From Pseudomonas sp. NC02 (GTDB lineage Bacteria; Pseudomonadota; Gammaproteobacteria; Pseudomonadales; Pseudomonadaceae): a DNA stretch of 64,000 nucleotides. This document shows, piece by piece, positions 57,488 to 64,000 of this stretch. Position 1 is the first letter of the stretch, and every line of letters begins with the position of its first letter. The notes beneath the pieces are model-generated. The model saw nothing but the letters and a program-made list of their open reading frames with translations, was not told the origin of the DNA and did no database searches. A program made the position numbers and the translations under genes. Location of the stretch: the NCBI RefSeq assembly GCF_002874965.1, contig NZ_CP025624.1, positions 3,658,001 through 3,722,000 of the forward strand, in the 5' to 3' direction.

Positions 57488-59683
57488 TTAATTGGCCGTA
57501 TTGGCCCGCGCCGCGTGCAGCTTCTTGTAGCTGTCGATCAACCGCAGGTGCCGGTCCAGCCCTTCCAGCTTCATGCTCGTCGGCGTCAAACCATAGAACC
57601 GCACACTGCCATTCACCGACCCAATCGCCGCGTCCATCCGCTCGTTGCCAAACATCCGGCGGAAATTCACTTCGTAGTCCGCCAGTTCCAGGTCTTCGTC
57701 CAGCTCCATCTCCAGCACCGCATTCACAGCCTGATAGAACAAGCCGCGCTCGACGGTGTTGTCGTTGTACTGCTGGAACATCTCCACCAGTTCCTTGGCT
57801 TCTTCAAACTGCTGCAGGGCCAGATAAATCAGCAGCTTCAATTCCAGGATGGTCAGTTGACCCCACGCCGTATTGTCATCGAACTCGATGCCGATCAAGG
57901 TGGTGATGTCGGTGTAGTCGTCCAGTTCGCTTTCCACCAGGCGCTCAACCAACCCCTTCAATTCCGCTTCGTCGAGACGATGCAGGTTCAGGATGTCCTC
58001 GCGAAAAAACAGCGCCTTGTTGGTGTTGTCCCAGATCAGGTCGTCGATTGGGTAGATCTCCGAATAGTCCGGCACCAGGATGCGGCAGGCGGTCGCGCCG
58101 ATGTGCTCGTACACCGCCATGTAGACTTCCTTACCCATGCCTTCGAGGATGCCGAACAACGTGGAGGCTTCCTCGGCATTGGAGTTTTCACCCTGGCCGG
58201 AGAAGTCCCATTCGACGAACTCGTAATCCGACTTCGAGCTGAAGAAGCGCCACGACACCACACCGCTGGAGTCGATGAAGTGCTCGACAAAGTTGTTCGG
58301 TTCGGTCACCGCATGGCCTTCAAACGTCGGCTGCGGCAGATCGTTCAGGCCTTCAAAGCTGCGGCCTTGCAGCAGTTCGGTGAGGCTGCGCTCCAACGCC
58401 ACTTCCAGGCTGGGGTGCGCGCCGAACGAGGCGAATACGCCGCCGGTGCGTGGGTTCATCAACGTCACGCACATCACCGGGAATTCACCGCCCAGGGACG
58501 CATCCTTCACCAGTACCGGAAAGCCCTGGGCTTCCAGGCCCTGGATACCGGCCAGGATACCGGGGAATTTCGCCAGCACTTCCTGCGGTACATCCGGCAG
58601 CGCGAATTCACCTTCGATGATTTCGCGTTTTACCGCGCGTTCGAAGATTTCCGACAGGCACTGCACTTGCGCTTCGGCCAGGGTGTTACCGGCACTCATG
58701 CCGTTGCTGAGGTACAGGTTCTCGATCAGGTTGGACGGGAAATACACCACCTCGCCATCGGACTGGCGCACGAACGGCAGCGAAACAATGCCGCGCTCTT
58801 CGTTGCCGGAGTTGGTGTCGTAGAGGTGTGAGCCGCGCAGCTCGCCGTCACGGTTGTAGATGTGCAGGCAATGCGCGTCGAGTATCTCCGGTGGCAGTTC
58901 GTCCTTGCGGCCCGGCTTGAACCAGCGCTCGTCCGGGTAATGCACAAACGCCGCATTGGCGATGTCTTCACCCCAGAACTGGTCGTTGTAGAAGAAGTTG
59001 CAGTTCAGCCGCTCGATAAACTCGCCCAATGCCGACGCCAATGCGCCTTCCTTGGTCGCGCCCTTGCCGTTGGTAAAGCACATCGGCGAGTGCGCGTCGC
59101 GGATATGCAGCGACCATACGTTGGGCACGATATTGCGCCACGAAGCGATCTCGATCTTCATGCCCAGGCCCGCGAGAATGGCCGACATGTTGGCGATGGT
59201 TGTTTCCAGCGGCAGGTCCTTGCCCGCGATGTAGGTGCCCGCGTCGGACGCCGCGCTCGGCATCAGCAATGCCTGGGCATCGGCATCCAGGTTTTCCACT
59301 TCCTCGATGACAAACTCCGGCCCGGCCTGCACGACTTTTTTCACGGTGCAGCGGTCGATGGAACGCAGGATGCCCTGGCGGTCTTTATCGGAGATGTCCG
59401 CCGGCAATTCGACCTGGATCTTGAAGATCTGGTTGTAGCGGTTTTCCGGGTCGACAATGTTGTTCTGGGACAGGCGAATATTGTCGGTAGGGATGTTGCG
59501 GGTTTCGCAGTACAACTTCACAAAGTAAGCCGCACACAACGCCGACGACGCCAGGAAGTAATCGAACGGACCGGGGGCCGAGCCATCGCCCTTGTAGCGA
59601 ATAGGCTGGTCGGCCACCACGGTGAAGTCGTCGAACTTGGCTTCAAGTCGAAGGTTGTCGAGAAAATTGACCTTGATTTCCAT
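57488..59683 (-). CDS. OsmC-YcaO fusion protein
   Basis: A 731-residue protein with two domains. Residues 1 to about 135 are an OsmC/Ohr domain with both redox cysteines (Cys50 in LASSALCAAYFV, Cys112 in SIDRCTVKKVV). Residues about 150-560 are a YcaO domain: GATKEGALASALGEFIERLN and AEAQVQCLSEIFERAVKREI hold the ATP/Mg-binding Glu/Gln residues, and MNPRTGGVFASFGAHPSLEV follows. An alpha-helical C-terminal region ends the protein, as in E. coli YcaO. The C-terminal PxPxP of azole cyclodehydratases is missing (it ends ARANTAN). YcaO proteins phosphorylate amide backbones or help RimO thiomethylate ribosomal protein S12; the fused peroxidase-like domain may protect or supply sulfur (inference). 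Confidence 0.9.
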   Translation of the reverse strand: MEIKVNFLDNLRLEAKFDDFTVVADQPIRYKGDGSAPGPFDYFLASSALCAAYFVKLYCETRNIPTDNIRLSQNNIVDPENRYNQIFKIQVELPADISDKDRQGILRSIDRCTVKKVVQAGPEFVIEEVENLDADAQALLMPSAASDAGTYIAGKDLPLETTIANMSAILAGLGMKIEIASWRNIVPNVWSLHIRDAHSPMCFTNGKGATKEGALASALGEFIERLNCNFFYNDQFWGEDIANAAFVHYPDERWFKPGRKDELPPEILDAHCLHIYNRDGELRGSHLYDTNSGNEERGIVSLPFVRQSDGEVVYFPSNLIENLYLSNGMSAGNTLAEAQVQCLSEIFERAVKREIIEGEFALPDVPQEVLAKFPGILAGIQGLEAQGFPVLVKDASLGGEFPVMCVTLMNPRTGGVFASFGAHPSLEVALERSLTELLQGRSFEGLNDLPQPTFEGHAVTEPNNFVEHFIDSSGVVSWRFFSSKSDYEFVEWDFSGQGENSNAEEASTLFGILEGMGKEVYMAVYEHIGATACRILVPDYSEIYPIDDLIWDNTNKALFFREDILNLHRLDEAELKGLVERLVESELDDYTDITTLIGIEFDDNTAWGQLTILELKLLIYLALQQFEEAKELVEMFQQYNDNTVERGLFYQAVNAVLEMELDEDLELADYEVNFRRMFGNERMDAAIGSVNGSVRFYGLTPTSMKLEGLDRHLRLIDSYKKLHAARANTAN

Positions 59684-59784
59684 GCGGGATTACCAGAATA
59701 GCGAGCAAAATATGGCCGCCATTATCCGGGTTTCGAGGCGTAAGTCTTGTGCTTTCGGGCCTGGCCGATCGTTGGCGATGGGTA

Positions 59785-60579
59785 TCAGCCGTGTTGAAAG
59801 TCCGCAATCTGCTGCCACATCGCGATCGGGTTGGAGTACATCGGGAAGTGCCCGCACCGGGCAATCGGCGCCAACCGCACGCCTTGCGCCTGGATATGCG
59901 CCAGGTACGACAAATGGGCATTCTGCTCGCCGTACATGAACATGCGCGGGCATTCCAGGCCGAGGAACTTGCCCATCAAGTCGGCGTTATCCGACAGTTC
60001 GACCATCGACTGGAAGATCCCCCGCACGGCCCCGGCACGCACCTTGTGCCGCAGGCTCGCCGAATACAGCGCGCTGGCGTAGGCCGGTGCCTGCCGGGTG
60101 CGCTCGATAAAGGCGCTGAAAAACGCCTCGGGATCGTCCGCCGGGTAGTCGACGATCTGCCGGCTGAGAAAGCAGTCTTCCGGGGCGATATTGCCTTCGA
60201 TATCGACAAAGCTCAGCACCCGGCCCGGGAACTGGTGCGCCAACATCAGCGCGGTAAGCCCGCCCATGGAGTGGCCTACCAGATGGAAGCGCTCGATGTT
60301 GAAATGCTCGAGCACCTGCAAGGCGGTTTGCAGCAGGAACGGGATGGAGATCTTCGACAGGTCATCGCAATGGCTCTCACCGCAACCCGGGGCGTCATAA
60401 GCCAAAAATGGATGACCGTCGAAGGCAGGTTGCTGGACGATGTCGGCGTAATCTTCCTTGGTCGAGCCAAAGCCATGCAGGAACACGATTGGCGCCAGGG
60501 TACCCGCGCGGTGGATCGCGGCGATGTTCAACGGCACATCGGCGACGACGATGGGGAGTTGTGTGTGGGTGAATGGCAT
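59785..60579 (-). CDS. Alpha/beta hydrolase
   Basis: A 264-residue cytosolic alpha/beta hydrolase: PIVFLHGFGSTKEDYADIVQ (oxyanion), FHLVGHSMGGLTALMLAHQF (Ser nucleophile elbow), and IARCGHFPMYSNP (catalytic His). It resembles esterase/lipase-type enzymes; no substrate can be named. GGAG lies nine bases before the ATG. It is on the same strand as, and 101 bases upstream of, the OsmC-YcaO gene. Confidence 0.86.
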   Translation of the reverse strand: MPFTHTQLPIVVADVPLNIAAIHRAGTLAPIVFLHGFGSTKEDYADIVQQPAFDGHPFLAYDAPGCGESHCDDLSKISIPFLLQTALQVLEHFNIERFHLVGHSMGGLTALMLAHQFPGRVLSFVDIEGNIAPEDCFLSRQIVDYPADDPEAFFSAFIERTRQAPAYASALYSASLRHKVRAGAVRGIFQSMVELSDNADLMGKFLGLECPRMFMYGEQNAHLSYLAHIQAQGVRLAPIARCGHFPMYSNPIAMWQQIADFQHG

Positions 60580-60707
60580 GGTGAAGACTCCCTGAAAAAC
60601 CGATTGGCGGCTCAAAAGCCGTTAATTTCAACGGTATTCAGGTTTCTGTAAATTCCTGATTCGGGAAGGTATTCATAGGCTGATCGTATGAGTCGTTCCA
60701 TAACGCC

Positions 60708-61592
60708 CTACCCCGCACTCAATCCCCACAACACGTCCAACACATGTTGCGTAGGCCGCTCAACCTCCCCGGCGCGATGGGCGATCCCCAGTTGCCGCCA
60801 CAGCAACGGTTGCAACGGCCGCATCGCAATCCGGGTGTCGTGCAAGGGCGTGGACGCTTCATGGGGCAACAACGTGGCCCCGTAACCGGCGGCCACCAGG
60901 CTTTTGATTGCGTCGTTGTAATTCAGCTGAATACGCGCCGTCGGCTGGTAGCCGTCATTGGCAAACCACTCCGAGGTCAGGCGCGAAAGCCGGGTGGTGT
61001 TGTCATTCAGGATTAACGGCTGGGCAGCCAGCCAGGCGGGTGTTACCACCTCGGGGCATTCCTGGCGCGCCGGCAAAAACGCCATGACCGGGTCGCGCCG
61101 CCAGGGCTCGATCCGCAAGCCCTTCACCGGTGCCTGGGGCAGCGCCACCAGGCCGATCTCCAGGGCGCCCTCGGCCAGCTTCTTCAATGTGTCCTGCGAC
61201 GTGAGCACTGCCACCTGCACATCAATGGCGGGATGATGTTGGCTCAAGGTTTCCAGGGCTTGCGGCAGCAACTGTGCGATGGCTCCGGTTGAGGCTCCCA
61301 GGCGCACCCGCCCCGCCAGCCCCTGCACCTGTCGCTCCACGTCTTCAAGCGCCTGCTCGGCATCCGCCAACAAGCGGCGCGCGCGCTCCACCAGGGTTTC
61401 GCCAATCGCTGAAGGCTGCACCCGCCCACGGGTACGCGATAGCAGCTTGCCGCCCACTCGCGCCTCCAGGTCGGCGATGTGCAGGCTGACGGTGGGTGGC
61501 GCCAGGTTAAGCATGCGGGCGGCCTCGGCGAACGAACCGAGGTCGGCAATCGCCACCAACGTACGCAGGCGGTCCAGGCTGATTTCGCGCAT
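60708..61592 (-). CDS. LysR-family transcriptional regulator
   Basis: A 294-residue LysR regulator: GSFAEAARMLNLAPPTVSLHIADLEARVG is the winged helix, followed by VRLGASTGAIAQLLPQALET at the start of the effector domain. It is divergent from the argC-type gene and likely controls it. It lies on the same strand as the downstream alpha/beta hydrolase. Confidence 0.9.
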   Translation of the reverse strand: MREISLDRLRTLVAIADLGSFAEAARMLNLAPPTVSLHIADLEARVGGKLLSRTRGRVQPSAIGETLVERARRLLADAEQALEDVERQVQGLAGRVRLGASTGAIAQLLPQALETLSQHHPAIDVQVAVLTSQDTLKKLAEGALEIGLVALPQAPVKGLRIEPWRRDPVMAFLPARQECPEVVTPAWLAAQPLILNDNTTRLSRLTSEWFANDGYQPTARIQLNYNDAIKSLVAAGYGATLLPHEASTPLHDTRIAMRPLQPLLWRQLGIAHRAGEVERPTQHVLDVLWGLSAG

Positions 61593-61704
61593 GGGTCAAT
61601 CCTCATTCATAAAAACTGAACTTCATCGTTTGGAAATTCAACTTTTCCTATCCTAGCGGCTGGCCGAAGATTGGAACACCTGATTTCCTATCCGAGTGCA
61701 TCCC

Positions 61705-62637
61705 ATGGCAAATCCTCTTGTATTCATCGACGGCGACCAAGGCACCACCGGGCTACAGATCCATCAACGCCTGCGCGACCGCACCGATCTGCAACTGATC
61801 ACCCTCAGCCCTGAACACCGCAAGGACCCGCAGCAGCGCGCCGAGATGATCAACGCCTGCGATATCGCGATTCTCTGCCTGCCCGACGACGCCGCACGGG
61901 ACGCCGTCGCCAGCATCCACAATCCGGCCGTGCGGGTGATCGACGCGAGTTCGGCACACCGCACTCATCCCGACTGGACCTACGGTTTCGCCGAGATGAA
62001 CCCGCAACAGGCGCAACGCATTGCCACGGCGCAGCGGGTGAGCAATCCCGGTTGCTATCCCACCGGCGCGATTGGTTTGTTGCGCCCGTTGCTTGAGGCC
62101 GGGCTGCTGCCCGGGGACTACCCGACGACCATTCATGCCGTCTCGGGCTATTCCGGCAAGGGCCGCGCCGGGGTGCAGGAGCATGAGGGCGCCGACGCCT
62201 CACAGGCGCCCGCGTTCCTGGTGTATGGGCTGGGGCTGGCACACAAGCATGTGCCGGAGATTCAGCAGCAAAGCGGGCTGACGGAAAGGCCGACCTTTGT
62301 GCCGGCCTACGGGGCTTTTCGCCAGGGGATCGTATTGACCATCCCCCTGCAACTTCGGTTATTGGCGCCGGGTGTGAATGGCTCGCGGTTGCATGACTGT
62401 TTGACTCAGCACTACCGCGATACGAATCACGTCCAGGTGCTGTCGATGCAGGCCGCCAAGGAGCTGACCTACCTTGACCCTCAAGCGCTGAACGGCACGG
62501 ACGATGTGCGCCTGATCGTGTGTGAAAACCACGAGACGGGCCAGGTCCTGCTGGCGGCGATATTCGACAACCTCGGCAAGGGCGCCGCAGGTGCCGCCGT
62601 GCAGAACCTGGATTTGATGATCAAGCCGAGACCGTAG
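61705..62637 (+). CDS. argC: N-acetyl-gamma-glutamyl-phosphate reductase, short type (AGPR type 2)
   Basis: A 310-residue NADP-dependent reductase of arginine synthesis that turns N-acetylglutamyl phosphate into the semialdehyde. The nucleotide-binding [17 protein letters not shown] is characteristic of the short AGPR type 2 form; the active-site Cys is in [16 protein letters not shown]. The primary Pseudomonas argC is usually the longer type 1 next to erpA, so this is probably an extra copy under the adjacent LysR regulator. ATG at 61705 chosen for [10 protein letters not shown]; an earlier ATG adds three residues. Its stop region overlaps the convergent epoxide-hydrolase gene by 17 bases. 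Confidence 0.9.
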   Translation: MANPLVFIDGDQGTTGLQIHQRLRDRTDLQLITLSPEHRKDPQQRAEMINACDIAILCLPDDAARDAVASIHNPAVRVIDASSAHRTHPDWTYGFAEMNPQQAQRIATAQRVSNPGCYPTGAIGLLRPLLEAGLLPGDYPTTIHAVSGYSGKGRAGVQEHEGADASQAPAFLVYGLGLAHKHVPEIQQQSGLTERPTFVPAYGAFRQGIVLTIPLQLRLLAPGVNGSRLHDCLTQHYRDTNHVQVLSMQAAKELTYLDPQALNGTDDVRLIVCENHETGQVLLAAIFDNLGKGAAGAAVQNLDLMIKPRP

Positions 62638-63751
62638 CGATAAAGGCGCGCAGGTCCGCCAGCATCAACGCCGGCTGCTCCCAGGCCGCGAAGTGACCAC
62701 CGGCGGGCATCTCGCTCCAGTGCACGATGTTGAAGGTCTTTTCGGCAAATGAGCGCGGCGGCGGCACGAACACCGGATCACGAAAGGCGGCAAATCCGGT
62801 CGGCACCTGGATGCGGGTGCCGACCGGGAATTTTGACGATCCCTCAAGACGCTTGCCGTGATACATCCACGTCGCGGTGACCATGGAAGATGGCGCGAGA
62901 TACAACATGATGTTGGTCAGCAGTTGCTCCTCGGTAAAGGTGCCCCAGAGATCCGGGCTGCCATCGGCGGTAGTGGGCAGATCGGCCCATGTGCCGATTT
63001 TTTCGAGGATCCATCCCGCGGCCCCCACCGGGCTGTCGGCCAGCGCGACACCCAGGGTCTGCGGGCGGGTTTCCTGCTGGTGGTTGTAGCCGGTTTCCCA
63101 GTCGATCAGCACGTCACGCCGGGCGATGAAAGCCTCCTCCTCCGGCGTGGTCGCAACGGTGCCCTGGGCCAGCAGGTCGGCCATGTTCAGGTGAATCCCA
63201 AGTAACGCCTCGGGCCGATCGTGGGCCATCCAACCGGCGATGCCCGAACCCCAGTCACCGCCCTGAACGATGAAGCGGGTTGGCCCGAACAGCCGGGCCA
63301 TCAGCCCGTGCATGAGTTCGGCTGCCCGACGTGGGCCAATCACTCCGGTGATCGGACTGGAGAATGCAAACCCCGGAAGCGACGGCACGATCACATCGTG
63401 TCCGTCAGCCGCCAGCGGTTCCAGCAGCGCCTCGAACTCCAGGTACGAACCTGGCCAGCCATGGAGCAGCAGGATCGGCGGCCTGGAACCGTCGCCCCGC
63501 ACATGGAGAAAATGCAGGTGCTCGCCCTCAATCTCGGTGATGAAGTTGGGCAGTTGGTTGAGGTGTTTTTCGACCCGGCGCCAATCATAGGATTCCAGCC
63601 AGTAAGCGACCAGGCGCTGAAGGTCGCGCACGCCTACGCCCGACTTCCACCCTCCCAAATCGGGAAGCTGGGTCCAATCGTAGGCGGCGACTTTGTCGCG
63701 GAAGGCCACAAGACGTTCGTCGGGGATATTGATGGTGTAGGGCAAGATCAT
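62621..63751 (-). CDS. Epoxide hydrolase (microsomal type, EHN domain)
   Basis: A 376-residue alpha/beta hydrolase with the N-terminal epoxide-hydrolase domain (residues 1-100, [18 protein letters not shown] and [21 protein letters not shown]). [20 protein letters not shown] is the oxyanion loop, [14 protein letters not shown] holds the Asp nucleophile and [13 protein letters not shown] the catalytic His. Such enzymes hydrate epoxides to diols. AGGAGAA precedes the ATG at 63751. It is divergent from a truncated LysR regulator at the window edge. Confidence 0.9.
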   Translation of the reverse strand: MILPYTINIPDERLVAFRDKVAAYDWTQLPDLGGWKSGVGVRDLQRLVAYWLESYDWRRVEKHLNQLPNFITEIEGEHLHFLHVRGDGSRPPILLLHGWPGSYLEFEALLEPLAADGHDVIVPSLPGFAFSSPITGVIGPRRAAELMHGLMARLFGPTRFIVQGGDWGSGIAGWMAHDRPEALLGIHLNMADLLAQGTVATTPEEEAFIARRDVLIDWETGYNHQQETRPQTLGVALADSPVGAAGWILEKIGTWADLPTTADGSPDLWGTFTEEQLLTNIMLYLAPSSMVTATWMYHGKRLEGSSKFPVGTRIQVPTGFAAFRDPVFVPPPRSFAEKTFNIVHWSEMPAGGHFAAWEQPALMLADLRAFIATVSA

Positions 63752-63873
63752 GGGATTCTCCTGGTGAGTTTCCGTATTACATTGCTTTACGCAATACTGA
63801 CCCCGACAAAAACCGATGTGAACCCCATTACGTCGCTCAAGGCCTTTGCGAAAAACGCACAAGTGAGTTTCCC

Positions 63874-64000
63874 GTGGACATAACGGACGAACTGGAAATC
63901 TTTACCCTCGTGGCCGAGACCGCGAGTTTCTCGGCGGCCGCGCGTCGCTTGAACCTTGCGCCCTCCTCCATCGCGCGGGTGCTGGACCGCATGGAGGCCC
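63874..64000 (+). CDS. LysR-family regulator, N-terminal fragment (3' end outside window)
   Basis: The first 42 codons of a LysR gene beginning with GTG: (M)DITDELEIFTLVAETASF then SAAARRLNLAPSSIARVLDR, the winged helix-turn-helix. It is divergent from the epoxide hydrolase (122-base spacer) and probably controls it. The effector domain is outside the window. Confidence 0.85.
   Translation, partial: MDITDELEIFTLVAETASFSAAARRLNLAPSSIARVLDRMEA

Noticed and set aside
57359..58831. 490-codon plus-strand frame opposite the OsmC-YcaO gene
   Set aside because: It begins in a REPIN and is antisense to a protein with intact OsmC and YcaO residues.
1..64000. CRISPR array, prophage, IS element, rRNA operon
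   Set aside because: No regularly spaced direct repeats, integrase, transposase or conserved rRNA/tRNA sequence was recognised; the only repeats are REPINs and short palindromes.

Overview
The window reads as chromosomal DNA of a fluorescent Pseudomonas (P. fluorescens group). It is GC-rich and densely coded. It carries the mannitol operon tail mtlD-mtlY-mtlZ, dimethyl-sulfone sulfur-scavenging genes (sfnG and an SfnB-type partner), Pseudomonas-typical small proteins (DUF2790, DUF1652), an OprD-type porin, and seven REP/REPIN-type palindromes between genes. No phage, insertion sequence, CRISPR array, rRNA or tRNA was seen. The species is an inference from gene content.

Layout. 1-2970: mannitol catabolism (mannitol dehydrogenase C-terminus, xylulokinase-like and fructokinase-like kinases) ending in a hairpin terminator. 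2998-5750: a cassette of secreted proteins (a small two-cysteine protein, a degenerate partial copy of it, aquaporin AqpZ, and a HAF/propeller-like repeat protein) bounded by two nearly identical palindromes, each about 90 bp upstream of a secreted-protein gene. 5960-9810: DUF2790 and DUF1652 proteins, a catalytic-domain-only threonine dehydratase behind a complete transcription attenuator with an Ile/Thr-rich leader peptide, and an overlapping ParD-like/methionine aminopeptidase pair. 9940-13670: CorA-like transporter, an RLAN/ATP-grasp RimK-like ligase and a divergent GNAT-C39 peptidase fusion, a likely peptide or metabolite amidoligase locus. 13657-17030: sfnG and an SfnB-like flavoenzyme read from back-to-back sigma-54-type promoters, followed by a TauE exporter. 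17100-24100: methyltransferase, DUF3455 protein, ECF sigma/anti-sigma pair, ClC channel, UPF0149 protein, an AA10 LPMO lacking a signal peptide, DUF1428 and a PEP-mutase-like enzyme.

24194-32830: stand-alone AroA, small hypothetical proteins, and several regulator/enzyme pairs (LysR, TetR, NAD(P)H oxidoreductase, GNAT, MFS). 32840-36270: an L-2-hydroxyglutarate module (FadR-type regulator, LhgO oxidase, MHS permease) with the same operator before the regulator and the oxidase. 36350-43610: CAP-domain protein, Ohr, hybrid histidine kinase, two-part diguanylate cyclase, GNAT, a secreted hydrolase plus cytochrome P460, and a molybdopterin-binding protein. 43770-48524: OprD porin, amino-acid permease, acetylpolyamine amidohydrolase and a divergent AsnC regulator. 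48664-57332: hydrolase, dCACHE-GGDEF cyclase, LysE exporter, and a TetR-controlled tripartite EmrAB/outer-membrane-factor efflux operon. 57488-64000: an OsmC-YcaO fusion, alpha/beta hydrolase, LysR/argC pair, epoxide hydrolase and a truncated LysR gene.

The signals I consider most worth following are the ilvA attenuator with an apparently leaderless leader peptide, the RLAN-RimK/GNAT-C39/CorA locus, the OsmC-YcaO fusion, and the twin-palindrome secreted-protein cassette. All functions are read from sequence motifs and family knowledge; no search was run.
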